Of a stretch of DNA of 64,000 nucleotides, positions 18,945 to 27,740 are shown piece after piece. The notes below the pieces were generated by a model. That model ran no database searches, was not told where the DNA came from, and saw nothing but the letters and a program-made list of their open reading frames with translations. How positions within the stretch are numbered: position 1 is the stretch's first letter; every line of letters starts with the position of its first letter. The stretch comes from Polaribacter vadi (GTDB taxonomy: Bacteria > Bacteroidota > Bacteroidia > Flavobacteriales > Flavobacteriaceae): NCBI RefSeq assembly GCF_018861005.1, contig NZ_JAHKQL010000015.1, positions 286,114-350,113 on the forward strand, read 5' to 3'. Made by a program: the position numbers and the translations under genes.

Positions 18945-20732
18945 TTATATTTTTTCTATGTAAACATAGTAAGCTGGGTAAACTTTCCCTGATTTATCTA
19001 TCAATTGTGCTTCCATATCGTATTTACCTGCAGGAATATTTCCGGTAAATTTTATTTCTGATTGTCCTGTATTAATTCTTATCTCTTTGTTGATATTGGC
19101 AACATATAAATACGCTTTTTCAAAATCTGATTTTGTACTACCAGCCATTGTTTTTTGTAACTCGATTCTTTTTTCTTGACCAGGAAAAGTTGCATTAATT
19201 GCCAATCCACTTTCTCTTGGAAATCGTCTTAAGTAAATAGCATATTCACCATCTTCAACAAATTCAATTTTCCATCTACCAGTAGCTTGTACTGCTTTTG
19301 AGGCTCCATCTTGATGCCAAGCTCCATTATGTTTCCCTGTAAACATATCGTGTGCAGAAATTCTACTTGGATTTTCTTTTGGAGAACCCACTTTGATATA
19401 ACCATATCTTTCATTTGGTTTTTCTGACATGATGGATTGCCACCATTTTTCATAACCTTCTGTCAAACGATTAGCAACTTCTGGATGCTGTTTAATAATG
19501 TTATTCTTTTGCCCTTTATCAGTATTTATATTGTACAATTCTTTTCCATTTACCAAACGCCAATTATTATCCATAACTGAGTAAGTTCTATATTTTATTA
19601 GGTTTTGTAATCTTTGCGTATCAACATACAGAATACGATTTTCCCAAGTTGATTTTTTATCATCAAGTAATGGTTTTAGACTTTTTCCATCTAAAGTTTT
19701 CATCGGGTTAAAATCAAAATCAAATAAATCTACAAAGGTTGGTAGTAAATCGTAATGCGCAACCAATTCATCAATATCTTTACCTCCAGTTACTTTTCCA
19801 TTTGGCCATCTTACAAATAAAGGCACTCTGTGACCACCTTCGTAAACACTTCCTTTTCCTCCTCGTAAACCTGCATCAAATATTCTTTGTCCACCAGCAC
19901 TTCCATTATCCGTAGTAAAAATAACGACTGTATTTTCTTTTAAATTAAGTGCTTCTAATTTTTGCTCTAACAATTTAAAATTGTCATCTACATTGGTTAT
20001 CATTCCATAAAAACGCTTATAAGTTTCTCCTACATTTTTTGAGTTTTTATAAATATCTAAATACTCTTTAGGAAGGTTCCATGGTTTATGTGGTGCATTT
20101 GTTGAAATGTAACAAAAAAAAGGATTGTCTTTATTTTCTTCGATGAAATCTAAAGCTTCAGAGAAAAACACATCTGTACAATACCCATTGTATTTTTGTA
20201 ATTCTCCATTGTGCCAATAAGTATCATCAAAACCATCATTCCACCAAAAATCTGGTCCTTGAGTTATTCCACCTCCTCCAATTCTTACTACTTCATGAAA
20301 GCCTCTATCTTCTGGACGATAAGGATAATTATCACCTAAATGCCATTTGCCAAACATTCCATTCGTATATCCATTTTGTGCAAAAACTTTCGGAAGGAGC
20401 AACTCATCTTCAAATAAAATTGAACGACCAGTAATAGTATGAAATGTATTTACTCTGTTGGTATGCCTACCAGACATTAATGCGCCTCTTGAAGGTGCAC
20501 AAGTAGAAGAAACATGATAGTTAGTAAATCTTACAGATTCTTGATAAAACTTATCGATGTTTGGGGTTTTTATATAGGGATTTCCCATACAAGATAAATC
20601 TCCTGTTCCTTGATCATCTGTGATGACAATAATGACATTGGGTTTATCTTTTCTATGTGATTCAGTTTGAGAAAAAACTGAATACATAAAAGCTAAATTT
20701 ACTATAAAGAAGAACCAATATCTATTATTCAT
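18945..20732 (-). CDS. Sulfatase, S1 family, with C-terminal beta domain
   Basis: 595 aa, signal peptide ending VFSQ (22). Motifs: VITDDQGTGDLSC, SSTCAPSRGALMSGR with formylglycine Cys near 78, GKWHLGDNYPYRPEDRGF and TTDNGSAGG. It shares the subgroup C-terminal domain (DGEYAIYLRRFPRESG to AYYVYIEKI) with the sulfatases at 13845 and 47349. It is the first gene after a 197-bp gap that contains a half-copy of the operator motif near 20839-20885, so it may start its own transcript. Specificity is unknown. Confidence 0.93.
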   Translation of the reverse strand: MNNRYWFFFIVNLAFMYSVFSQTESHRKDKPNVIIVITDDQGTGDLSCMGNPYIKTPNIDKFYQESVRFTNYHVSSTCAPSRGALMSGRHTNRVNTFHTITGRSILFEDELLLPKVFAQNGYTNGMFGKWHLGDNYPYRPEDRGFHEVVRIGGGGITQGPDFWWNDGFDDTYWHNGELQKYNGYCTDVFFSEALDFIEENKDNPFFCYISTNAPHKPWNLPKEYLDIYKNSKNVGETYKRFYGMITNVDDNFKLLEQKLEALNLKENTVVIFTTDNGSAGGQRIFDAGLRGGKGSVYEGGHRVPLFVRWPNGKVTGGKDIDELVAHYDLLPTFVDLFDFDFNPMKTLDGKSLKPLLDDKKSTWENRILYVDTQRLQNLIKYRTYSVMDNNWRLVNGKELYNINTDKGQKNNIIKQHPEVANRLTEGYEKWWQSIMSEKPNERYGYIKVGSPKENPSRISAHDMFTGKHNGAWHQDGASKAVQATGRWKIEFVEDGEYAIYLRRFPRESGLAINATFPGQEKRIELQKTMAGSTKSDFEKAYLYVANINKEIRINTGQSEIKFTGNIPAGKYDMEAQLIDKSGKVYPAYYVYIEKI

Positions 20733-20838
20733 TTGTTGTTTACGCTTTTCGTTTAAGTGAAAAATTGATTCATATTTCTTTTTCTAAATATGATTCTAGA
20801 TGTACACTATGAGCTAAACAAACATAAAGTTAACAACA

Positions 20839-20885
20839 CAAAACACCACTCTCTTTTCGGTCTTTGTATTGCTGAATTCTCCCAT
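20839..20885 (-). promoter_or_regulatory. Possible degenerate half-operator upstream of sulfatase gene
   Basis: A single TTGCT at 20869-20873 is followed at the canonical 13-bp offset by CCAT (20882-20885), and the bases between match the strong sites closely. The second TTGCT and the CTACTTTTT tail are absent. CAAA at 20839-20842 is 1 bp off the standard spacing. It may be a decayed or low-affinity site; chance similarity is possible. Confidence 0.25.
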
Positions 20886-20929
20886 TTATGAAAGATAAGT
20901 AATACAAACAGCAATAATTACAATAGATG

Positions 20930-23047
20930 CTATTTAATAATTACCTTTTTGGTGATTATTGTGCTTTTCGTTTTAATTTTAAGTAAGTAAATACCTGATG
21001 GAATATTGTTCACCAAAAGCTTTATGATTTGGTTTGAACTAGCATTTTTTTTTTGAGCAAGATGCTTTCCATCTAAAGTATATAAATCAATCTGAACATC
21101 TTTAGTTAACGATTTAGAAAATGAAATATTTAGCTCGTTATTGGTAATCGGGTTTGGATAAATGAAGATATCATCAGTAATCATATCTGGTGATGAAATA
21201 CCCAAAACATCTAAGGTTGATGTTAAATTTAAACCAACTTTTCGAAACGCTCCATTACTGTCTGTAACTTTAAAAGCAACATTTTGATATTTAAAATCAG
21301 TAGTAGCTGTGCCAGAAATTATACCATTTTCAGAGAGTGACAAACCAGTTGGAAGTGCTGAACTTGAAATAAGTTTCCAAGTATAGTTACCTGAACCACC
21401 TTGTGCCATTAACTGATGATTAAAAGCTTGATTTACGCTAACTTTAGGAATAGATTTTGTTTGAATTGAAAGATTACTATCTGGAACATAATCAAAAGTT
21501 TCTGACATATATGCCAATTCTTTTATCAAATCGTGCCCCATTTTAATAGCTGTTTCTAGCTGTGTTTGTGTCCAACTTCCTCTTCTTGTTGGTAAATTTG
21601 CTGGTATTGGTAATTCTGTACCCATTGAAGATGCAATCATCATAGCTGCATTCATATACACAAGAGGATCTGAAACGTGTAAACCATCATCTGCTGCAAT
21701 AAAATTAGAAAACGTTTCATTCAATCTACCCATACCTACTGTAAGCGGAATGGTTTTCCATCCTCTAAAATGATAATTGTACCATAAAGCAGCACAATCG
21801 TCGTTATTTAAAGCATTTGTTGTTGAAGTTACACCACTAGCGCTTTCAAAACCTTTAATCCAATCGAAAACTAGAGGAATCATATTGGTTTGATTTGAGT
21901 CGATTATGTCTTGAGCATTTGCACCAGGATCTGTTCCGCCAACGTATAAAAATACACCTTGGTCTGCACTTTCTTGAAAAACGGTTGCTCTTAAAGGAGT
22001 GTCTTCTGCAGTCCAATCTCTTGTGCCAAAAACTTGTTGGCTTAATTTTCTTTCAGTGGCCGTTAATGAGTTACTAATAATGGTATTTAATCTATCTTTT
22101 GTAAAATCGTGAGTACTTGTGCCTTTATAAAAATATTTTACTTCACTATTAAAAGGTGCGTTTGTAATGTCTAAATTACGATAAACCACAGCTCCATCTT
22201 TTTCGTAACTCGTATTGTAATGTTCTATAGTTTGATGCGTATCTACAGCAGTTGTGGCATAGTTGACAAGTTCAGTAATTTTAGCATTTGATAAAACATA
22301 TTGAGCTGCTGGATTTATATCTGTATCTGCATAAGTAGGTATATAATTAGCATCAGCTGCATTAAAACCTGTTATTTTTCTATAGAGTGCACTAGCACTT
22401 ATCATTGCTTGTTCAGCTCTTTCAACACCCACTTTTCTGCCTTGTAAACCTGCTGAATCTATGGCATAACCTGCAGGAATTACTTCTATCCCATTTCCGT
22501 TTGCTGCTCGATAAATAAACTCTCCTAATTGATTTACATCAGCAACATAAGATGAATAATTCATCATTAACATTGGTGTTGCTCCAGCTTCTAAAATGGG
22601 TTGTGAAAACTGTTTACAGGCTTCGTATATAATTTCTGGATAGGTGTAGGCTTGTTCAGAATCAAAAAAAATCACGTATTTATAATCTCCATTGATTATA
22701 TTAGATTTTGTAGTGGCAAACTGTGGGTCGTAGAAAATATCTGCGATTGAATTGGCATCTCCAATACTATTAAAATCTACTTTTATATCTGCAAAATCAT
22801 TAGTTAAAGCTAAGAGACCTTGTAAATATTCTGCTACATATTCTAAAGTATTATCAGATTGACTCATTTGAGTGCTTTCAGCATACCAACTTTCATCTCC
22901 AGTAGAAGGAAATTTACCATTTTGAGAATCACGTTGAGCAGCGTGAATTAGTAAAATATTTTTTTTCTCTTCTTGTGAAAAAATAGTGCAACTAAAAAAC
23001 AGTAGAATAATTAATAAAAAGGATTTCATATTTGTTTTTTTTATCAA
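20930..23047 (-). CDS. T9SS-secreted protein with Ig-like domain, function unknown
   Basis: 705 aa. The likely signal peptide starts at the seventh codon (MKSFLLIILLFFSCTIFSQ, start 23029); the first ATG at 23047 adds MIKKTN. The large N-terminal region (NILLIHAAQRDSQNGKF, YKYVIFFDSEQAYTYPEI, WYNYHFRGWKTIPL) is not a family I can name; an SGNH-like esterase fold is one possibility, but no clear catalytic set was found. Residues about 545-610 (LSIQTKSIPKVSVNQAF, PTGLSLSENGIISGT) are a putative Ig (He_PIG) domain. The last 70 (IFIYPNPITNNELNISF to IITKKVIIK) are a T9SS type A sorting domain. The protein is therefore cell-surface or released. Confidence 0.8.
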   Translation of the reverse strand: MIKKTNMKSFLLIILLFFSCTIFSQEEKKNILLIHAAQRDSQNGKFPSTGDESWYAESTQMSQSDNTLEYVAEYLQGLLALTNDFADIKVDFNSIGDANSIADIFYDPQFATTKSNIINGDYKYVIFFDSEQAYTYPEIIYEACKQFSQPILEAGATPMLMMNYSSYVADVNQLGEFIYRAANGNGIEVIPAGYAIDSAGLQGRKVGVERAEQAMISASALYRKITGFNAADANYIPTYADTDINPAAQYVLSNAKITELVNYATTAVDTHQTIEHYNTSYEKDGAVVYRNLDITNAPFNSEVKYFYKGTSTHDFTKDRLNTIISNSLTATERKLSQQVFGTRDWTAEDTPLRATVFQESADQGVFLYVGGTDPGANAQDIIDSNQTNMIPLVFDWIKGFESASGVTSTTNALNNDDCAALWYNYHFRGWKTIPLTVGMGRLNETFSNFIAADDGLHVSDPLVYMNAAMMIASSMGTELPIPANLPTRRGSWTQTQLETAIKMGHDLIKELAYMSETFDYVPDSNLSIQTKSIPKVSVNQAFNHQLMAQGGSGNYTWKLISSSALPTGLSLSENGIISGTATTDFKYQNVAFKVTDSNGAFRKVGLNLTSTLDVLGISSPDMITDDIFIYPNPITNNELNISFSKSLTKDVQIDLYTLDGKHLAQKKNASSNQIIKLLVNNIPSGIYLLKIKTKSTIITKKVIIK

Positions 23048-23146
23048 TAAATTTAAGATAAGTACTAGCTCTTTAATATAAGTTTGTCAAGGAAAAGCAG
23101 AGAAGTAACCATACATATAATATTGTTTATCTAAGTTTTCTTGAAT

Positions 23147-23707
23147 TTAATCCTTAGCAACTATTCTAATGCGCCATAATGTATTTCTTGATTTTTCATT
23201 ACCTACTTGAAAACTAAAATTTAAATCTATTATTTTAATATTATATTTTGTTAATCTAACTTTAGCAGTAAAACATTCGTACCCTTTATGCTTTACATAT
23301 TTTTGATGTGGTTGCGTCTTAATTTCTATTGTATAGCCTTGTTTTCTAAAAAGTTCAATCCATTCGTTATAAGATAATGAGAAATTGTATCCCATCTCTT
23401 TTAATGATTGAGGCATACTTTTATATTTAGTTATGCTGATGGATTCTAATATGCCATTACAATTATGATCCCAAAAAGTTTGACCATCCCATTTAGCTAT
23501 CGTTTTACAACCATCTTCATAATTTTCAAGAGTATATCCTAATTTTTTAGCATCATTAATATTGGATTTTCCCAGATGAATACCATTAATTACAAATTGA
23601 TTAATAGATGTTGGGTTTAATTTAGTATTTCTATTATCTAATGTTTTTGTTGAAGAACAACCAAATATCAGAATTAAAATAAATGTAAGTTGATAAAAGT
23701 GTTTCAT
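23147..23707 (-). CDS. Hypothetical lipoprotein
   Basis: 186 aa with a lipoprotein leader (LILIFGCSS, Cys 17). The family is not recognised. The mature part reads FVINGIHLGKSNINDAKKLGYTL, followed by segments such as CKTIAKWDGQTFWDHNC and KGYECFTAKVRLTKYNIKI, suggesting a small alpha/beta protein with several Cys residues. It lies between the sulfatase at 23814 and the T9SS protein at 20930, in the same direction, with gaps of about 100 bp on both sides. No link to polysaccharide breakdown is visible beyond position; it may be an inserted bystander gene. Confidence 0.7.
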   Translation of the reverse strand: MKHFYQLTFILILIFGCSSTKTLDNRNTKLNPTSINQFVINGIHLGKSNINDAKKLGYTLENYEDGCKTIAKWDGQTFWDHNCNGILESISITKYKSMPQSLKEMGYNFSLSYNEWIELFRKQGYTIEIKTQPHQKYVKHKGYECFTAKVRLTKYNIKIIDLNFSFQVGNEKSRNTLWRIRIVAKD

Positions 23708-23813
23708 TAGTTCAAATTATAATTAAGTTATGAAATGTAGCTAGCATTGTTTGAATAAAAGCTAACCTCATATTAAGTTTTCTGTAAATTATAATAAAGT
23801 CTATTTTACACTG

Positions 23814-25295
23814 CTAGCGTCTTTCAAATAATGATTCATATTTTGCATATCCATTATATTTAACACCTTCATTTTTCCAATGTTCTAATTGTTGATCATA
23901 CAATGCTCTCATTTCTTCAAGTTGACTTTGATACTTTGATTGATTTGCAATATTTTGCATTTCGTAAGGATCATTTACTATATCAAATAATTCTTCTGTT
24001 GGATGAATTCCTTTTTCTTTATCTTCATAATACCAATACACATATTTATACTGATTGTCCATAACTGTTAAACAGTGTGTAGCTTTTGGTCCCCAAACTT
24101 GAATTATTGGTAAAGTATTTCTTACTTGTTTATTAGGATTTTCTAATACTTCTGCTAAACTTTTACCATCGTAAACTTCAGGAATTTTTACACCTGCATA
24201 ATCAAGAATTGTTGCAGAAATATCTACATTTCCAGATAATGACGTTGTTTTAATTGCTTTATTTTTTTGATTTGGATCTACAATAATAAGTGGCGTTCTT
24301 GCACCTTCTTCATAAGGCAATACTTTTGAGCCTAAACCATGTGAACCATTGAAATATCCATTATCAGAAGAAAAAATAATAATTGTATTTTCTTCTAAAC
24401 CTGATTTTTTCAATTCTTCTAACACCATTCCTATAGAATAGTCTACCCCATAAATTAGTTGATTGTATTTTCGTAAAGCTTCTTGATATGTTTCATCCTT
24501 ATCATAACCCCATCCTTCAAATCTTGGATATTGTCTACCCATTTTAGATTGTTTTGAAAGATGTTCTCCTGCTTCTCTTCCATAATTAGGTAATTTTCTA
24601 AAAGTAGTATTTGCATAAATAGAATCAAATATTGGATCTGGTTCAACTGGTCTGTGAGGTGCTTTAAAAAATACGCTCATACAAAAAGGTTTATCCTCTT
24701 CTACAGATTTTCTAATAAAATCTATACTTGCTGCTCCATAAGCACGTGTACTATGTGGATATTCTTCTGCATACTTAGCTAAAGATTTATTTTCTATTGT
24801 TTTGTATGATGTTTGATGTGGACTACCTGCCCAAAAATCGAAATCTTTTTTGGCAACTTCTCCTTCTTTTTTCCATCCTCCATTGGTATCAGAAACTGAA
24901 AAACCAAACTTACCAGCAAAACCAACATTATAACCTGCTTCTCTTAATAAAACAGGGTAGGAGGTAGACCATTGTTTTGTTTTTAAAGAACCATGATCGA
25001 AATTACAACCTGTTTTATACTCGAATTGCCCTGTCATAACGTTTGCTCTACTTGCCATGCAAATTGCAGTAGTATTGTAATGTCTTTTAAAAGCAACTCC
25101 TTTACTTGCCAAAATATCTAGGTTGGGTGTTTTTACATCTGGATTACCAAAATCTTTCTGAGTATCATAAGATTGATCATCAGTAAAAAAGAAAATAATA
25201 TTTGGTTTTTTTTCTTTTTGAACTTGAGAATTACAAGATTGTAGGCTTAAAAAGCCAAATAACATCATTATAAAAAAAACACTTTTATACTTCAT
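23814..25295 (-). CDS. Sulfatase, S1 family, with Cys-x-Ala-x-Arg active site
   Basis: 493 aa lipoprotein (SLQSC, Cys 21). Motifs: FFFTDDQSYDTQ (35-46) and TTAICMASRANVMTGQ, where the modified Cys (79) is followed by Met-Ala-Ser-Arg. Ala replaces the usual Pro, a tolerated variant of the C-x-P/A-x-R maturation signal. SSDNGYFNGSHGLGSK and PYEEGARTPLIIVDP follow. This pattern differs from the other five complete sulfatases here and points to another S1 subfamily. Its start is 2 nt from the stop of the SGNH hydrolase gene, so sulfate and ester removal are probably co-translated. Confidence 0.93.
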   Translation of the reverse strand: MKYKSVFFIMMLFGFLSLQSCNSQVQKEKKPNIIFFFTDDQSYDTQKDFGNPDVKTPNLDILASKGVAFKRHYNTTAICMASRANVMTGQFEYKTGCNFDHGSLKTKQWSTSYPVLLREAGYNVGFAGKFGFSVSDTNGGWKKEGEVAKKDFDFWAGSPHQTSYKTIENKSLAKYAEEYPHSTRAYGAASIDFIRKSVEEDKPFCMSVFFKAPHRPVEPDPIFDSIYANTTFRKLPNYGREAGEHLSKQSKMGRQYPRFEGWGYDKDETYQEALRKYNQLIYGVDYSIGMVLEELKKSGLEENTIIIFSSDNGYFNGSHGLGSKVLPYEEGARTPLIIVDPNQKNKAIKTTSLSGNVDISATILDYAGVKIPEVYDGKSLAEVLENPNKQVRNTLPIIQVWGPKATHCLTVMDNQYKYVYWYYEDKEKGIHPTEELFDIVNDPYEMQNIANQSKYQSQLEEMRALYDQQLEHWKNEGVKYNGYAKYESLFERR

Positions 25296-25297
25296 TT

Positions 25298-26164
25298 TTA
25301 ATTCTTCTTTTTAGATTCGTATGCTTTAAATTGAGCATTAATAATATCTGTTGATGGGCATTCAATAGGTTTTATACTTATTGCGTCTGCAATTTTTTTT
25401 GAAACTTGAATACCTTGTAATCGAGAACCTTCTGCTTTATAATGTACGTCTCCTTTTTTTACACCATGCTCTTTTAAAACAGGAACTGAAAACGTAAATA
25501 AATCGTTAACAAGAACCTCAGGATATTGTTTCATTACATTTAAGGCCACTTTGTTATATTTTATAGAATCACCTGCAAACCTTCCTTCTGCACCTTCTGG
25601 TACTGGAGTTGTGGTAGCAAATATTAATTTTGCTTTTGGGTAATTTGCTTTAAGATACTTTATAATTTTATGTAAGTTATCTTCATAGACTTTTAAAGTA
25701 GATACTTGCTTTCCATTTTCTTTATCTAATTTTTTACCTGCTAAATATTTTAAATCGTGTAAACCAACATTAAAATGAATTGCATCCCATTCAAAATTCC
25801 ATCCTCCTTTTAGGTAAGGTTGAAACATTTTTTTTCTCATTGCTTCCATTCTAGCAATAAAATGGTTACTAGATTGTCCATTTGTATGTAATCGATAAAC
25901 ACATGCCTTATCTTTTAAAGACGCTCTAACATATTCAGTATATCCAATAGATACAGAATCTCCATAAATAAAGACTTTTGGTAAATTAGTATAAGGTTTT
26001 ATATATCTAAATTGATAACGTCTTCTAGTAAATTTCCCTAAACTTTCCCAAGCATTTTTACATATATCACAAGTGTTATTTACCACCTGACTTGAAAGCT
26101 TAGTTGGCACACAAGATGCTAAACCAAATAATCCTATTAACTTGATAGCCTTTCGTCTCTCCAT
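25298..26164 (-). CDS. SGNH/GDSL-family hydrolase (probable carbohydrate esterase)
   Basis: 288 aa. The leader MERRKAIKLIGLFGLASC has a lipobox-like end and an Arg pair. SGNH blocks are visible: VFIYGDSVSIG with nucleophile Ser 70, HTNGQSSNH near 93-101, FNVGLHDLK near 131-139 and KGDVHYKAEG with Asp 239 / His 241. Such enzymes remove acetyl or other acyl groups from polysaccharides, and acetylated fucoidans are common, so deacetylation is plausible. A CDICKNAW segment near 32-39 with two Cys is shared with a decayed copy of this gene at 31222-31290. Between this gene and the upstream DUF285 gene lies a strong inverted repeat. Confidence 0.85.
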   Translation of the reverse strand: MERRKAIKLIGLFGLASCVPTKLSSQVVNNTCDICKNAWESLGKFTRRRYQFRYIKPYTNLPKVFIYGDSVSIGYTEYVRASLKDKACVYRLHTNGQSSNHFIARMEAMRKKMFQPYLKGGWNFEWDAIHFNVGLHDLKYLAGKKLDKENGKQVSTLKVYEDNLHKIIKYLKANYPKAKLIFATTTPVPEGAEGRFAGDSIKYNKVALNVMKQYPEVLVNDLFTFSVPVLKEHGVKKGDVHYKAEGSRLQGIQVSKKIADAISIKPIECPSTDIINAQFKAYESKKKN

Positions 26165-26178
26165 GTTTTTTAGTTTTT

Positions 26179-26220
26179 AAATCCTTACTTAATATAAGAT
26201 ATTACTTAAAGTAAGGATTT
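26179..26220 (-). promoter_or_regulatory. Intercistronic inverted repeat before SGNH hydrolase gene
   Basis: Perfect 12-bp arms AAATCCTTACTT (26179-26190) and AAGTAAGGATTT (26209-26220) enclose an 18-nt spacer that can itself pair partly. On the minus strand the hairpin ends 14 nt before the ATG at 26164 and is followed by A-rich, not T-rich, sequence. An intrinsic terminator is therefore unlikely; an mRNA-stabilising or processing hairpin or a protein-binding palindrome fits better. Confidence 0.5.
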
Positions 26221-26275
26221 CTAAATGTATGTTTATAAGGGTGTTAATTTTAGTTTTGTATATAAATAGTATAGG

Positions 26276-27697
26276 TTAGAATCCAAAACAACCTAATTTA
26301 GGTAATTGATCTTCTGTTAATGCTGAGTTAAGATCAAAATTGGTACAAGTACTAACAAGACTCGTGTCCCAACCTGATAAATCTTGACTGAAAATTGTTG
26401 CACCACTAAACATAGTAGCCATATCTGAAGCAGAAGAAACTGTCCAATCTGAAATATCTTGATTAAATGATGTTGCTTGAAGAAAACATGAGGTAAAACC
26501 AACAACATTAGAAACATCCCAATTGCTTATGTCACCATTAAAAGCAGCTGCCTGTCTAAACATTTGCCCCATACTAGTTGCACCAGAAACATCCCAATTG
26601 CTTATGTCACCATTAAAAGCGTTTGATCTTCTAAACATTTGTCCGAATTCAGTAACATTGGAAACATCCCAATTATTTAGGTCTTGATTAAAAGCTGGAC
26701 TATTAAAAAACATTCGATACATAGTAGTAACTGAAGAAACATCCCAAGTGCTAATATCACCATTAAAAGCAAAACAATTTCTAAAAGTTGAATGCATAGA
26801 GGTAACTTGAGAAACATTCCAACCACTTAAATCACCATTAAAAACACGTGCGTTAAAAAACATTAGTTGCATATTGGTTGTACTTCCTATTAAAGGATTA
26901 TCTGTTGCTGTAAATTCCACTAAATTATCGCACCATTGAAACACGCTAGGTTGACTACCAAAATACATATAACCCCATTTTTTTACATCAACAAAATTAG
27001 ATGAACTAGCTCCATTTTGACCAAAATTAAACCCCTTAATCAAACCTTTAATGGTAATGGTTTTTAAACCCGCATCAGCAAAAGTATGTTGTGCATCTGG
27101 ATCATCAAAAGAGGTTACGGCTACATCATCTGCTGGATCACCAGTATTCTCCCAATTTACAGTAAAATTATAGTCTGTGTCGTCTCCAGCATATAAAGGC
27201 AGTACAATGGTACCTCCTGCTTCAACATTCCATTCCGTTATAAATTCAGAATTTGTAGTATCAATAATAATATCAATAAAAAAAGTACCTTCTTTAGATT
27301 TATCCTCAAGAAATGCTACATAATTTACAGTGATACGATCATATCTGGTAGGATCAAAAGCATTAATATCATTTATTGTAATAACACCTGTGCTACTTAA
27401 CTCAATTGCATTCTCTACAGATTGGTCTATAAGTTGAAAGGTAAAACCGTCTAGACTTGCTTCTTCTATGGTTGGGTCTACTAGGGTTTCTTCTGCAAGT
27501 AAATCAAAAACTCCTTCTTCTAGTGTAAGGCTAGCCACTCTTCTTATTACACCTATATGACCTCCTGGCACAGCTGTATGACCAAGTTGTGTGTAAGTTG
27601 CATCACTATCAATAATAATTAAATTTGACTTAGGTATTTCTAGCTCGCAAGCCATTATAGCTAAGCAAAAAAGCGATAATATTATTTTTTTTAGCAT
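26276..27697 (-). CDS. BspA-like lipoprotein with PKD-like domain and DUF285 repeats
   Basis: 473 aa lipoprotein (AIMAC, Cys 17). Residues about 20-150 are beta-rich with a cadherin-like segment. About 155-225 resemble a PKD domain (FTVNWENTGDP, HTFADAGLKTITIKG). From about 255 to the end run 25-residue repeats of the type FNGDISNWDVSNVT..MF, characteristic of DUF285/BspA-like surface proteins. Its position directly after the TonB-dependent receptor (43-bp gap) is where SusD would normally be. A surface glycan-binding role as SusD substitute is inference. It has no T9SS sorting domain, so lipid anchoring to the outer membrane is expected. Confidence 0.85.
   Translation of the reverse strand: MLKKIILSLFCLAIMACELEIPKSNLIIIDSDATYTQLGHTAVPGGHIGVIRRVASLTLEEGVFDLLAEETLVDPTIEEASLDGFTFQLIDQSVENAIELSSTGVITINDINAFDPTRYDRITVNYVAFLEDKSKEGTFFIDIIIDTTNSEFITEWNVEAGGTIVLPLYAGDDTDYNFTVNWENTGDPADDVAVTSFDDPDAQHTFADAGLKTITIKGLIKGFNFGQNGASSSNFVDVKKWGYMYFGSQPSVFQWCDNLVEFTATDNPLIGSTTNMQLMFFNARVFNGDLSGWNVSQVTSMHSTFRNCFAFNGDISTWDVSSVTTMYRMFFNSPAFNQDLNNWDVSNVTEFGQMFRRSNAFNGDISNWDVSGATSMGQMFRQAAAFNGDISNWDVSNVVGFTSCFLQATSFNQDISDWTVSSASDMATMFSGATIFSQDLSGWDTSLVSTCTNFDLNSALTEDQLPKLGCFGF
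26511..26620 (-). repeat. 35-bp exact DNA repeat inside the DUF285 repeats
   Basis: The same 35 bases occur at 26511-26545 and 26586-26620, offset by exactly 75 bp, which is one 25-codon protein repeat. The identity is at DNA level and includes wobble positions, pointing to recent duplication or homogenisation of this unit. Confidence 0.85.
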
Positions 27698-27740
27698 TTC
27701 TATATATTTTTAAATTGTTAATAAATTTATATTTAATTTT

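Noticed and set aside
26300..26850. Regular repeats resembling a CRISPR array
   Set aside because: The 75-bp periodicity is the coding repeat of the DUF285 protein; the units are in frame, have no unique spacers of equal length, and lack cas genes.
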